NCBI GenBank assembly: GCA_002696645.1
Contig: NZSA01000026.1
Span: 12,960 to 63,853, forward strand
DNA from: Rhodospirillales bacterium
GTDB taxonomy: Bacteria > Pseudomonadota > Alphaproteobacteria > UBA8366 > Aestuariispiraceae
Direction: 5' to 3'
DNA length: 50,894 bases
The notes under the pieces are model-generated. The model saw only the letters and a program-made list of their open reading frames with translations, did not search any database and was not told the DNA's origin. Below are positions 1 to 8,222 of the stretch, piece after piece; position 1 is the first letter of the stretch, and each line of letters begins with the position of its first letter. The position numbers and the translations under genes were made by a program.

Positions 1-360
1 GAATTGGGAGTCAAGGACCAGCCGCGCCGCCTTTTGAAAGGTGTTGATGGCCTGACCCTGACAGAATTGCCCTCAGCGGAAATCTGCTGTGGCTTTGGCG
101 GGACATTCTGTGTGAAATATCCGGATATTTCCAATAAGATGGTCAGTGAAAAGACAGCCGCCATTGCCGATACCGGGGCTGATACGCTGCTGGCGGGCGA
201 TCTGGGTTGCCTGTTGAATATGGCGGGAAAGATGTCCCGGGAAAGCCGCCCGATCCGGGCTTTTCATGTCGCGGAAATCCTTGCCGGGATGGGGGACGGT
301 CCCGCCATTGGGGAGGCCGGGGAAGACCTGTCGGCTTTCCCTGACGGACAGGAAGGCTGA
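1..360 (+). CDS. lutA: LutA-type Fe-S oxidoreductase, C-terminal part (5' truncated)
   Basis: The reading frame is open to the left edge, so only about the last 119 residues are present. They contain the second cysteine-rich (CCG) domain of LutA: ICCGFGGTFCVKYPDIS and, further on, AGDLGCLLNMAGKM. The family is the subunit of the LutABC complex that passes electrons from L-lactate oxidation to pyruvate through iron-sulfur clusters on the cytoplasmic side. Placement is secured by lutB starting 5 nt after the stop and lutC after that. The start and any promoter lie outside the window. The C-terminal tail after the CCG domain (about 25 residues, Gly/Asp/Glu-rich) looks like a lineage-specific extension. 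Confidence 0.9.
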   Translation, partial: ELGVKDQPRRLLKGVDGLTLTELPSAEICCGFGGTFCVKYPDISNKMVSEKTAAIADTGADTLLAGDLGCLLNMAGKMSRESRPIRAFHVAEILAGMGDGPAIGEAGEDLSAFPDGQEG

Positions 361-365
361 TTCAG

Positions 366-1820
366 ATGCAAACCACGTCGCAGAATTTCAAAGCCAACAG
401 CATCAAGGCACTGGCCGATCCCAATCTGCAACAGGCGCTGGGCAAGATGAAGGTCGGCTTTGTTGAAAAACGGGCAAAGGCGCGCGCCGCGCTGCCTGAA
501 TTCGACGCGCTGCGCGATCAGGCGCGCGATATCAAAAACCATACCCTGGCCAATATCGATTACTATTTGGAAACCTATGAGGCGGCGGTCCAGAAATCCG
601 GCGGTGTGGTCCATTGGGCACGGGATGCGGCGGAAGCCCGCCAGGTTGTGCTGGATATCTGTGCCCAGGAGAAGGCGAAATCCGTCACCAAGGGAAAATC
701 CATGGTGTCGGAAGAAATCGCCCTGAACGAGGCGCTGGAAGCGGCTGGATATGAGGTCGTCGAAACTGATCTGGGGGAATATATCATCCAGATCCGGGGG
801 GAGGCCCCCAGCCATATCATCGCGCCCGCCGTCCATGTCTTAAAAGAGCAGGTCGCCGATGATTTCCGGCGCAAACATCTGCATCTGGACCCGAAACGAT
901 CCCTGGTGGAACGCAAGGAACTGATTTCAGAGGCGCGCGGTGTTTTGCGTCAGAAATACCTGGATTCCGATGTTGGGATTACCGGGGCAAATTTCCTGAT
1001 CGCGGAAACCGGCACCAGTGTGATCGTCACCAATGAAGGAAATGGCGACCTGACCCAGACTCTGCCACGGGTGCATATCGTCATCGCCAGCATGGAAAAG
1101 ATCGTGCCGACGCTGGATGATGCGTCGGCCATTCTGCGGGTTTTGGCGCGGTCTGCCACGGGACAGGAATTTTCCTCTTACACGACATTTTCGACCGGCC
1201 CGAAACGCGCCGCCGACCCGGACGGCCCAGAGGCCTATCACGTGATCCTGCTGGACAATGGCCGCACCGATATGCTGGGCACGGAATTTGAGGACATGCT
1301 GCGCTGTATCCGCTGTGGTGCCTGTATGAACCATTGCCCGGTCTATGGGTCGGTCGGCGGCCATGCCTATGGCTGGGTCTATCCAGGACCGATGGGCGCG
1401 GTGTTGACCCCCAGTTTCATCGGTGTGGCGGATGGGGGGCACCTGCCCAATGCGTCAACCTTCTGTGGCCGGTGTCAGGATGTCTGTCCGATGCGCATTC
1501 CCCTGCCCAAGATGATGCGCGCCTATCGCCGTAAGGAGTATGAGGCGGGTCTGGCCCCGCCTGCCATGCGATTTGGCATGGATATCTGGGGTTTCGTCGC
1601 AAAACGTCCAGGCCTGTATCGATTGGCAACCCGTCTTGCGATGGGTGTCTTGGGCTGGCGGGGCCGTCGGCAGGGTCGGTTCAAAACTCTGCCTTTGGCA
1701 TCTGGCTGGACCGATCACCGGGATATGGCAGCCCCGTCCGGCAAGACCTTCCAGGATTTGTGGGACAAACGCCACGGGGCTCGCACCACGAAAGATTTAA
1801 AGCGGGAGGCAGCCCAATGA
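366..1820 (+). CDS. lutB: LutB-type lactate utilization iron-sulfur protein
   Basis: A 484-residue protein, the usual LutB length. The N-terminal two thirds carry the LUD domain shared with LutC. Around residues 313-325 is CIRCGACMNHCPVYG and around 366-376 CGRCQDVCPMRIPLP, two ferredoxin-like Cys clusters expected to bind 4Fe-4S centres. The family works with LutA and LutC in oxidising L-lactate to pyruvate in place of, or alongside, LldD. The start ATG is preceded by AGGAAGG, which lies in the last codons of lutA; the gap to lutA is 5 nt. The stop overlaps the lutC start by 4 nt (ATGA), so the three genes are translationally coupled. No cofactor cysteine appears to be missing. Confidence 0.95.
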   Translation: MQTTSQNFKANSIKALADPNLQQALGKMKVGFVEKRAKARAALPEFDALRDQARDIKNHTLANIDYYLETYEAAVQKSGGVVHWARDAAEARQVVLDICAQEKAKSVTKGKSMVSEEIALNEALEAAGYEVVETDLGEYIIQIRGEAPSHIIAPAVHVLKEQVADDFRRKHLHLDPKRSLVERKELISEARGVLRQKYLDSDVGITGANFLIAETGTSVIVTNEGNGDLTQTLPRVHIVIASMEKIVPTLDDASAILRVLARSATGQEFSSYTTFSTGPKRAADPDGPEAYHVILLDNGRTDMLGTEFEDMLRCIRCGACMNHCPVYGSVGGHAYGWVYPGPMGAVLTPSFIGVADGGHLPNASTFCGRCQDVCPMRIPLPKMMRAYRRKEYEAGLAPPAMRFGMDIWGFVAKRPGLYRLATRLAMGVLGWRGRRQGRFKTLPLASGWTDHRDMAAPSGKTFQDLWDKRHGARTTKDLKREAAQ

Positions 1821-2506
1821 GCCCCCCGTCTTCCCGCGATGAGATTTTAGGCAAAATTCGCGCGGCGCGGGGTCGATCCGGCCCTGTTACAGGTGCCGAG
1901 AGAGAGCGGCTGGAAGCGCGATTGAAAAGTCGCCCACGGGGGATTATCCCGCAAAAGGCCCGCAATACCGGCGCGGCCCTGGTGCAGGATTTCATCACCC
2001 GGGCGCGGGCGGTCGAGGCAACGGTTCAGGATATTTCCTCTTTATCAGAGGTGCCGGACGCCGTGGCACAGTATCTGGCCGATCACAATCTGCCTGCTGC
2101 TGTGAAAATGGCCCCGCATGCCGATCTGGCACAGATCGACTGGTCCCAGCGCCCCACCCTGACCCTGTCGGAAGGGCGCAGCTTTGGTCAGGACAAGGTC
2201 AGCCTGACCCGCGCCTTTGCCGGTATTGCAGAGACCGGGACATTGATGTTGCTGGCCGGGCCGGATGCGCCAACCACCCTGAATTTTCTGCCGGAACATC
2301 ATATTGTGATCCTGAAGCGGTCCGAAATTGTCGGGGCGTATGAGGATGCGTGGGACGCCGTGCGCGATCGGCTGGGTCCGGATGGCTTACTGACACGGGT
2401 GGTGAATATGATCACCGGCCCGTCCCGCACGGGGGATATTGAACAAACCATCGAATTGGGGGCCCATGGCCCGCTGGGGCTGCATATCCTCGTCCTCGCT
2501 GATTAG
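1817..2506 (+). CDS. lutC: LutC-type lactate utilization protein
   Basis: A 229-residue LUD-domain protein and the third component of the lactate oxidation complex. The start is set at the ATG overlapping the lutB stop (MSPPSSRDEILGKIRAARG), not at an upstream in-frame ATG inside lutB. The N-terminus SSRDEILGKIR is typical of LutC. The central FAGIAETGTLMLLAGPDAP and the C-terminal ITGPSRTGDIEQTIELG are LUD signatures. It follows lutA and lutB directly, so it is probably the last gene of the lactate operon. The next gene (Smr-domain) starts 12 nt later and may be read through by the same transcript. Confidence 0.93.
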   Translation: MSPPSSRDEILGKIRAARGRSGPVTGAERERLEARLKSRPRGIIPQKARNTGAALVQDFITRARAVEATVQDISSLSEVPDAVAQYLADHNLPAAVKMAPHADLAQIDWSQRPTLTLSEGRSFGQDKVSLTRAFAGIAETGTLMLLAGPDAPTTLNFLPEHHIVILKRSEIVGAYEDAWDAVRDRLGPDGLLTRVVNMITGPSRTGDIEQTIELGAHGPLGLHILVLAD

Positions 2507-2518
2507 GGGTTTGGGCGC

Positions 2519-3109
2519 ATGGGCAAGGCGAAAAAGGCAAAAGAGGCCGCCCTTAAGAACACCCGGCAAGATGACAAAAGCTTGTGGGAGGCGGTGAAGG
2601 CCAGCGCCAAGCCTGTACGCCGGGATACGATTTTCCGCGATAGCCTGGGGACCCTGGAAAAGGCCGCCCCGCCTGCGGCGAAAGTGTCAAAGACGAAACG
2701 GGCGGCGCCCTTTCGGGCCCCATCGACGGTCCTTCCCCCGGCGCGCCCCAATCCGAAACCACATTTCCTGAGCCATGGCTGTGCGCCGGGCGTGGATCGC
2801 CGCACGGCAGAACGCCTGCATAAGGGGAAGATGTCTATCGAAGGGCGTCTGGACCTGCATGGCATGAGCCGCGATGCCGCCCATCAGGCGACGCTGGGTT
2901 TTGTCACCAATGCGCGGCTGTCTGGTAAACGCTGCATCCTGATCGTCACCGGCAAGGGCAAGGGGATTCTTCAGTCGGATCTGCCCCATTGGTTGAACCT
3001 GCCACCCCTGCGCGACCAGATCCTCAGCTTTTCCCATGCACGGCCTCAGGACGGGGGCAGCGGGGCCGTTTATGTGCTGTTGAAACGGGATCGGGGGATC
3101 AGTGGATGA
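2519..3109 (+). CDS. Smr/MutS2-domain protein
   Basis: A 196-residue protein. Residues 1-90 are basic and low-complexity (MGKAKKAKEAALKNT at the start, Pro/Lys-rich after). An Smr domain follows, with LDLHGMSRDAAHQATLGF and LIVTGKGKG and ending in YVLLKRDRG. The LDxHG and TGxG motifs are those of Smr endonuclease-like domains of the MutS2 C-terminus and YdaL/SmrA-SmrB proteins, which cleave nucleic acids; SmrB acts on mRNA at stalled ribosomes. Stand-alone alphaproteobacterial Smr proteins have this size and basic N-terminus. The start 12 nt after lutC has only a poor GGGG-like ribosome-binding site. The stop overlaps the next gene start (ATGA). Confidence 0.88.
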   Translation: MGKAKKAKEAALKNTRQDDKSLWEAVKASAKPVRRDTIFRDSLGTLEKAAPPAAKVSKTKRAAPFRAPSTVLPPARPNPKPHFLSHGCAPGVDRRTAERLHKGKMSIEGRLDLHGMSRDAAHQATLGFVTNARLSGKRCILIVTGKGKGILQSDLPHWLNLPPLRDQILSFSHARPQDGGSGAVYVLLKRDRGISG

Positions 3110-3456
3110 CAACCCCCTTTGGTCAGAAGGTCCGGGAAATGCGGCACGAGACAGGCACCACACTGAAGGACCTGGCCGACGCGCTGGGTGTCAGTCAGGC
3201 TTATCTCAGCGCGCTTGAGACCGGGCGCAGGCCGCGTCCAACACCTGCACGGGTGGACCAGATCTGCGCCTATTTCGGGATCATCTGGGACGAGGCGGAA
3301 GCCCTGAAAGACTTGGCCCGTCTGTCCCAGCCCCGCATCACCATTGATACGACGGGCCTGTCACCGGATGCGACGGAACTGGCCAATCGCCTGTCTCAAC
3401 GAATCCGACGGCTGGATGCAAAAACGGTGCGCCGCCTGTTGGACATTATGGAATAG
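3106..3456 (+). CDS. Small XRE-family transcriptional regulator
   Basis: A 116-residue protein starting at the ATG that overlaps the Smr gene stop. Residues about 8-62 form a Cro/C1-type helix-turn-helix: VREMRHETGTTLKDLADALG then VSQAYLSALETGRR. The C-terminal part (SPDATELANRLSQRIRRLDA) is a short helical region probably used for dimerisation. There is no ligand domain. It is translationally coupled to the Smr gene and ends 4 nt before the convergent lrgB stop. Its target cannot be read from the sequence; self-regulation or the lut genes are possibilities only. An in-frame upstream start at 2989 would lie wholly inside the Smr gene and is unlikely. Confidence 0.87.
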   Translation: MTTPFGQKVREMRHETGTTLKDLADALGVSQAYLSALETGRRPRPTPARVDQICAYFGIIWDEAEALKDLARLSQPRITIDTTGLSPDATELANRLSQRIRRLDAKTVRRLLDIME

Positions 3457-3460
3457 GGTT

Positions 3461-4183
3461 TCAGAAGAACAGGCTGGCAAGGACCGGCACCAGAATGGCG
3501 GTGGTCAGGCCGTTCAGGCCCATGGCGACGGCGGCAAAGACACCGGCGATCTGGTTGACCTGAAAAGCGCGTGCCGTGCCGATGCCATGGGCGGCGATGC
3601 CCACCGCAAAGCCCCTTGCGCGCCAATCATGAATGCGCAGCAGGTTTAACAGTGGGGTGACAACAATCGCCCCCGTGATGCCGGTCGCAACCACCAATCC
3701 GGCCGACAGGGACGGCAAGCCACCAATCCGTTCTGAAATCCCCATTGCAATGGGGGTGGTGACGGATTTCGGGGCCAGGGACAGCAGGCTTTGCGTTTCC
3801 GCGCCCAGGGCGGCGGCCACAACCAGCGCCACGGTCACGGCGGTAATAACGCCTGCCGCCAGGGCCGCGGCCATCGGCAGAGCGGCGCGTCGGACCCGGG
3901 GTAAATTGTTGTACAGCGGAACCGCCAGGGCGACAGTGGCGGGTCCCAACAGGAAATGCACGAATTGCGCGCCTTCGAAATAGGTCTGATAGGGCGTGTC
4001 GGTGATCAGTAACAGGGCGATCAGCAAGGCTGCGGCGATGGCGACGGGATTTACGATCGGGTTTGATCCGGATCGGGTGAAGGCGATATAGCCCATGCCA
4101 TAGGCAATCAGTGTCACGGTCAGCCATAACAGCGGTGTCTGGGCCAGATAGACCCAGATATCATCGGGTGTGCTGGCGATCAT
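3461..4183 (-). CDS. lrgB: LrgB/CidB-family membrane protein
   Basis: A 240-residue hydrophobic protein with about six to seven membrane segments. It has the LrgB signature around LSLAPKSVTTPIAMGISERI and ATGITGAIVVTPLL, then ARGFAVGIAAHGIGTARAFQ. LrgB acts with LrgA in holin/antiholin-like control of murein hydrolase export; some homologues (PLGG1, YohJK, LrgAB) transport pyruvate, glycolate or 3-hydroxypropionate. The start is placed at the ATG overlapping the lrgA stop by 4 nt, rejecting a 75-residue upstream extension that is the shifted lrgA frame. A metabolic role would fit the nearby lactate operon, but this is inference. Confidence 0.92.
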   Translation of the reverse strand: MIASTPDDIWVYLAQTPLLWLTVTLIAYGMGYIAFTRSGSNPIVNPVAIAAALLIALLLITDTPYQTYFEGAQFVHFLLGPATVALAVPLYNNLPRVRRAALPMAAALAAGVITAVTVALVVAAALGAETQSLLSLAPKSVTTPIAMGISERIGGLPSLSAGLVVATGITGAIVVTPLLNLLRIHDWRARGFAVGIAAHGIGTARAFQVNQIAGVFAAVAMGLNGLTTAILVPVLASLFF

Positions 4184-4551
4184 GGCTTGTGATCCTCCCC
4201 CTGTGCGGGGTGGCCGGTCAGGCGCGCGACGGCGACGAATGTCAGCGCGCCCACGGCAATCGCTGCGACCGTGCTGATGATAACAGCCGCCAATAGGGGC
4301 AGCCATTCCACTTGTAATCGATCCGCATGCTGGATCAATCCAACACTGGCGGGAACGAATAACAGGGACAGATGCTTCAACAGGCCAGAGGATGTTGTTT
4401 CCAACCACGGCGTGGGCGTCCGATACACCATCAGACCAATCAGAAGATAGAACAGCCCCACAACAGGCCCGGGAATAGGCAATCCTGTCAGCACGGCGGT
4501 GACTTCGCCGGCCAATTGGCAGATCAGGAGCAAGGTAAAGGCGCGTAACAT
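4180..4551 (-). CDS. lrgA: LrgA/CidA-family membrane protein
   Basis: A 123-residue protein with four predicted membrane helices. It carries the LrgA core GLPIPGPVVGLFYLLIGLMV and LLKHLSLLFVPASVGLIQH. LrgA is the small partner of LrgB in the cytoplasmic membrane, holin-like in staphylococci and linked to pyruvate or glycolate movement in other systems. It lies first in a two-gene operon with lrgB, joined by an ATGA overlap. The 60 bp between its start and the end of chrR leave room for only a short promoter. Base composition is like that of its neighbours. Confidence 0.9.
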   Translation of the reverse strand: MLRAFTLLLICQLAGEVTAVLTGLPIPGPVVGLFYLLIGLMVYRTPTPWLETTSSGLLKHLSLLFVPASVGLIQHADRLQVEWLPLLAAVIISTVAAIAVGALTFVAVARLTGHPAQGEDHKP

Positions 4552-4612
4552 CCTGTTAGCTTAGGACGTGTTTGCACCAGAGGCGACGAGAATTTTACGA
4601 CTTCAGGGCGTC

Positions 4613-5338
4613 TTATACCCGCACGAACAGGTTGATGATCGCACCCAACGGCCCGGTCAGGCGCAGCGGAGCATCCGTCGCCACAAGACAGATACAGCTT
4701 TCGCCTTCTCCTGCGACGGGGCGGTGGTCAATGCTGCCATCGCTGATGGCGACATCGCCTTTGGCGAAAGTGCCGATTTCATCCTTGTAGCTGCCCTGCA
4801 GGATCAGAACCAATTCGTTTCCATCATGCGTATGCTGCGGAACGGCTTTCCCAGCGGGCACTTTCAACAGGAAGGATCGCTTTCCGGCCTTGGATTCATC
4901 ACTGTTGGACAGGGTAATTTCCGCTGTTTCAATGCCCATCCCCAATCGTTTCCAGGCCACCGTGTCCAAATCCCCGCCCAGATAGCGTTGAATAGCGCGC
5001 GGCAGGATCGATGCCTGTCTGTCGACAACAGCATGCTTTTGGCTTGCGGAGGCCGGCAGGCCATCCAGATCAGATGAATCCAATGCAGCCAGCGCGGCCT
5101 CAAGGGCACCTGCCGACAGGTCCATCGGCGGCATGGTGGCGAATAGGGCCCCCCCGATGGCTTCCAGCCGGGATAACTCGGATCGGCAGGCCGAACACAG
5201 CGTCAAATGGGATGCGACGACCAGGGATGCCGCCTCGTCCAGGGTTCCAGCCGCATAGTCCAGCAACAGATCTTCGGACAGATGATGGACCGGTTCGGCC
5301 GTGCGCGGCTTTACCGCGACAGAATGTGCAGCCGTCAT
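4613..5338 (-). CDS. chrR: ChrR-type zinc anti-sigma factor with cupin domain
   Basis: A 241-residue protein with both ChrR domains. The N-terminal anti-sigma domain has the zinc-binding set H18/H19 (HHLSEDLLLDYAAGT), H44, C48 and C51 (SHLTLCSACRSE). The C-terminal cupin-like domain (about 140-235) has HTHDGNE (H169, H171, E175) and H205 in DGSIDHRPVAG, the metal-binding pattern of Rhodobacter ChrR. In that system ChrR sequesters RpoE and releases it after singlet oxygen or organic peroxide, the cupin domain being needed for the response. The gene overlaps the rpoE stop by 4 nt, so sigma and anti-sigma are coupled. All ligands expected for both metal sites are visible. Confidence 0.94.
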   Translation of the reverse strand: MTAAHSVAVKPRTAEPVHHLSEDLLLDYAAGTLDEAASLVVASHLTLCSACRSELSRLEAIGGALFATMPPMDLSAGALEAALAALDSSDLDGLPASASQKHAVVDRQASILPRAIQRYLGGDLDTVAWKRLGMGIETAEITLSNSDESKAGKRSFLLKVPAGKAVPQHTHDGNELVLILQGSYKDEIGTFAKGDVAISDGSIDHRPVAGEGESCICLVATDAPLRLTGPLGAIINLFVRV

Positions 5339-5904
5339 AATTCCGTATCTCCTAAAAGACTGCGAAGCTTGCCCATTGCCAGCCTCAGCCGGGATTTCAC
5401 CGTGCCCAAGGGCAGCCCGGTTTCGTCCGCGATCTCGCTATGGGCCTTGTCTTCGTAGAATGCCATTCTCAACATAACCGCTTGTTCTTCCGGCAACTGA
5501 TCCATCGCCGCTGCAATGGTTCGTGCCGTTTGATCCTCAACCACCTTATCGTCCTGCATTGGTTCCGCAGCGGGTTGCAGCAGGGGATCGTCCGGATCCA
5601 GTTCCGGCCGGTTGATCCGGCGAAAGGCGTCGATGCGCTTGTTACGCGCAATTGTGAACACCCAGGTCGCCACCGATGCCTGACTGGCGTCAAAGCTGTT
5701 TGCCTTACGCCACACCATCAACATTGCCTCTTGGGCAAATTCTTCTGCAGCGGCATTGTCTGATCCGCTGCGCATCATATACGCCTTGATGCGGGGCGCG
5801 AAATAGGCAAACAGGCCCGCAAACGCATCCCGATCCTGACACCCGGCCAGGCGCTGCATCCATTCTACAAGCTGTTGCGAGTCGGCATGGTGAGCGTCTG
5901 TCAT
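5335..5904 (-). CDS. rpoE: ECF sigma factor RpoE (ChrR-controlled type)
   Basis: A 189-residue ECF sigma factor. Region 2 spans about residues 25-90 (EEFAQEAMLMVWRKANSFD, ATWVFTIARNKRIDAFRR). Region 4 spans about 130-185 (LPEEQAVMLRMAFYEDKAHS, then GLPLGTVKSRLRLAM). The start MTDAHHADSQQ is chosen because the upstream in-frame stretch lacks sigma-factor similarity and contains the likely promoter. Pairing with ChrR by an ATGA overlap identifies it as the singlet-oxygen/peroxide responsive type. A TGATCC-N16-CGTATT element lies about 120 bp upstream on the same strand, matching the element found before rpoH, so autoregulation is likely. Confidence 0.93.
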   Translation of the reverse strand: MTDAHHADSQQLVEWMQRLAGCQDRDAFAGLFAYFAPRIKAYMMRSGSDNAAAEEFAQEAMLMVWRKANSFDASQASVATWVFTIARNKRIDAFRRINRPELDPDDPLLQPAAEPMQDDKVVEDQTARTIAAAMDQLPEEQAVMLRMAFYEDKAHSEIADETGLPLGTVKSRLRLAMGKLRSLLGDTEL

Positions 5905-6022
5905 AAACTTTTTCTTGGACCCTGTCCTGATGACGTGAGAGCGTGGCTGTCGAAGACGATTGTGAGATCGTGAAGACAGGCCTATTCCCTCTATGACTAC
6001 CGTTGACTGATCCATAATGGGG

Positions 6023-6050
6023 AATACGAAAGCTTTGCTGTGCCGGATCA
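6023..6050 (-). promoter_or_regulatory. Candidate RpoE-dependent promoter of rpoE-chrR
   Basis: On the minus strand TGATCC (6050 to 6045) is followed by exactly 16 nt and CGTATT (6028 to 6023). The same TGATCC-N16-CGTAT arrangement precedes rpoH at 39244-39271. TGATCC is the -35 element recognised by Rhodobacter RpoE. The implied leader before the rpoE start is about 110 nt. Another TGATCC on the plus strand at 6008-6013 faces it but has no matching -10 element. Confidence 0.65.
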
Positions 6051-6164
6051 TTGGCATATTCAAAAAATAGCCTTATTTAGAAGGCATGGTAAAGTGGTCT
6101 TCATCCTTACACAGGGAAGGGTGATAGGCTTGGATTAAACTCAGACCGGCAATGAAGTGAGACC

Positions 6165-6713
6165 ATGACCCGCATTCAAAGACTTATGCCCATCCTGCCC
6201 CAGGCTATTTCGCGCATGCTGATAGGGGCTTTTGCCCTGTTATTGGTTGTGACCAGCCCTGGTTATGCGCAAGACCATAAATCATTGGGCGAATTTGGGG
6301 ATTGGCAAGCCTATACCTATCAGCAGGGTGGCGGCGAACGCTGTACGATGGCGTCCAAGCCCTTGAAGGATGAAGGGGATTATTCCAAACGCGGACCGAT
6401 CTGGGCCTTTGTGATGCACCGTCCGAAGGAAGGGGCGACCGGTGAAGTCGGATTCCAGATGGGTTATCCGATTAAGGAGGGCTCTTTGGTGAAGCTGGAA
6501 ATCGGCGGGGCGAAGTTCGATTTGTATACCAGCGGGGAAGGTGCCTATGCCTGGCGCGAGGATGAGCCCAGAATTGTCCAGACCATGCGCGCCGGGGCAA
6601 CAATGACGGTGACCGGCACGTCCACCCGGGGCACGGTGACCAAGGATATCTATTCGCTGACCGGCTTTACTGCGGCGAATGAGACGATAAACAAGGCCTG
6701 TGGCGTTCCATAA
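6165..6713 (+). CDS. IalB-family (invasion-associated locus B) exported protein
   Basis: A 182-residue protein with a signal peptide: a basic start, a hydrophobic core around residues 18-30 (LIGAFALLLVVTSPGYAQ), and likely cleavage after YAQ. The mature part begins with SLGEFGDWQAYTYQQGGGE, whose FGDW motif and two cysteines (ERCTMASK and NKACGVP) are typical of IalB proteins. The family is named after a Bartonella gene but is widespread in free-living alphaproteobacteria, where its periplasmic role is unclear. It is monocistronic and divergent from rpoE across 260 bp. It faces the small gene at 6726-6929 with only 12 bp between the ends. Confidence 0.85.
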   Translation: MTRIQRLMPILPQAISRMLIGAFALLLVVTSPGYAQDHKSLGEFGDWQAYTYQQGGGERCTMASKPLKDEGDYSKRGPIWAFVMHRPKEGATGEVGFQMGYPIKEGSLVKLEIGGAKFDLYTSGEGAYAWREDEPRIVQTMRAGATMTVTGTSTRGTVTKDIYSLTGFTAANETINKACGVP

Positions 6714-6725
6714 GACACCGGCCCA

Positions 6726-6929
6726 TCAGGTTTTGGGTGCGGCGGGGCCGAAGCTTTCTTCTAATTCGGCCTCCAGTGTTTTCAGGTCTTCCGGGACGGG
6801 CAGGCCTTCTGCGCGCATTGTGCCAAACAGGGTATGAAGGCGCATTTGTATTTCATGGGCGTTGCCCGGATCTCCGCTGATCTGGGACAGTAGAAGCGAG
6901 ATTTCAGCCTTGTATTCTTCGAATGCCAC
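6726..6929 (-). CDS. Small conserved-looking hypothetical protein
   Basis: A 67-residue protein if translation starts at the GTG at 6929, which has AAAGGAG eight bases upstream; a longer frame from 7001 lacks this support. The product is acidic and helical, starting VAFEEYKAEISLLLSQISGD and ending ELEESFGPAAPKT, with no membrane segment, cysteines or recognisable domain. It resembles the short acidic helical proteins common in alphaproteobacteria. It is divergent from rlmN (97 bp between starts) and convergent with the IalB gene. Function unknown. Confidence 0.6.
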   Translation of the reverse strand: MAFEEYKAEISLLLSQISGDPGNAHEIQMRLHTLFGTMRAEGLPVPEDLKTLEAELEESFGPAAPKT

Positions 6930-7025
6930 GGGATCGTCTCCTTTGGTTCTGTTGGTCGCCAGTTTACACAGACCCCCTTTGGACGGTATGACCTGCATCA
7001 AACGCGATGGATTTCTTTAGGATAG

Positions 7026-8222
7026 ATGATGAGCGACGTCGCCCAACTCAATGATTTTCTGCCAGGGGGTGCCCTTGCGCCCATTTCAGGGCCCCTGGTG
7101 GATACGCGCATTCCCCTGATCGGGTTGGATCGTGAAGGTCTGGCCAAGGTCGTCGCGGATATGGGCGAACCAGCCTTTCGGGCGAAACAGCTGTATAGCT
7201 GGATGTATTATCGTGGATCGTCGGAATTCAGCGCGATGACAGATCTGTCCAAGGCCTTTCGGGCGCGCCTGGAAGAAACCTGTCATATCAATCGCCCGCG
7301 CGTGTCGATGCATCAGAAATCTACGGACGGCACGGAAAAGTGGCTGCTGCGCTATGAAGATGGCAATGAGGCGGAAATGGTGTTCATCCCGGAAGTTGAC
7401 CGGGGGACATTGTGCATTTCGTCCCAGGTCGGGTGTTCACTGACCTGCACTTTCTGTCATACCGGCACGCAGAAGCTGGTGCGAAACCTGACGCCAGGCG
7501 ATATCGTTGGTCAGGTCATGCTGGCCCGGGATTCCCTGAATGATTGGGGCAAGGCAGAAGATGGCGACCGCCGCATCACCAATATCGTTCTGATGGGGAT
7601 GGGGGAGCCACTGTATAATACCGATAACGTGCTGGCCGCGATGCGCCTGGTCGCCGACGGGGATGGCATTGCGATCAGCCGCCGCCGGATCACGTTGTCG
7701 ACGTCCGGCGTGGTGCCCGACATCAAGCGCGTGGGCGAGGAAATGGGCCTGTCGCTGGCTGTGTCGCTGCATGCTGTGCGCGACGAATTGCGCAATCAGA
7801 TCGTTCCGATCAATCGCAAATATCCCATCGCGCAATTGATGGCAGCGGTGAAGGAGTATCCAGGCCTGACCAATTCTAGGCGTGTGACCTGGGAATATGT
7901 CATGCTGAAGGGCGTGAATGATTCCGATGCCGATGCCCGGGCCTTGCTGCGCATCACGGAAGGCATTCCGTCGAAAATGAACCTGATTCCGTTCAATCCC
8001 TGGCCGGGCAGTGACTATGAATGTTCCGACCCGGATCGGATGCAGCGTTTTCTGGCCATCCTGCACAAGGCCGGGATGGTGGCGACGATCCGCAAGACAC
8101 GCGGTCAGGATATTCTGGCCGCCTGTGGTCAGCTTAAGTCTGAAAGTGAACGGATTGGCAAGCGGGAGCGGGATCGCATTGCTGCATTGCGGGCGGAGAA
8201 AGAGGCGGCTGTCGGGCTTTAG
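7026..8222 (+). CDS. rlmN: RlmN: dual-specificity 23S rRNA/tRNA A2-methyltransferase
   Basis: A 398-residue radical-SAM enzyme that methylates C2 of A2503 in 23S rRNA and A37 of some tRNAs, in the cytoplasm. The radical-SAM cluster motif is GCSLTCTFCHTGTQ near residues 135-148 (CxxxCxxC). The SAM-binding region LMGMGEPLYNTDNV and the conserved TISTSGxxP-like LSTSGVVPDIKRVG follow. The C-terminal TRGQDILAACGQL carries the cysteine that takes part in methyl transfer. The start has two adjacent ATGs after TTTAGGATAG; either is possible. The length is normal. The stop overlaps the convergent TetR gene stop by 4 nt. Confidence 0.96.
   Translation: MMSDVAQLNDFLPGGALAPISGPLVDTRIPLIGLDREGLAKVVADMGEPAFRAKQLYSWMYYRGSSEFSAMTDLSKAFRARLEETCHINRPRVSMHQKSTDGTEKWLLRYEDGNEAEMVFIPEVDRGTLCISSQVGCSLTCTFCHTGTQKLVRNLTPGDIVGQVMLARDSLNDWGKAEDGDRRITNIVLMGMGEPLYNTDNVLAAMRLVADGDGIAISRRRITLSTSGVVPDIKRVGEEMGLSLAVSLHAVRDELRNQIVPINRKYPIAQLMAAVKEYPGLTNSRRVTWEYVMLKGVNDSDADARALLRITEGIPSKMNLIPFNPWPGSDYECSDPDRMQRFLAILHKAGMVATIRKTRGQDILAACGQLKSESERIGKRERDRIAALRAEKEAAVGL

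Noticed and set aside
6008-6013. Second TGATCC on the plus strand as an RpoE promoter for the IalB-like gene
   Set aside because: The sequence 16 nt downstream (AAGCTT) does not resemble the CGTAT element found in the two accepted promoters.
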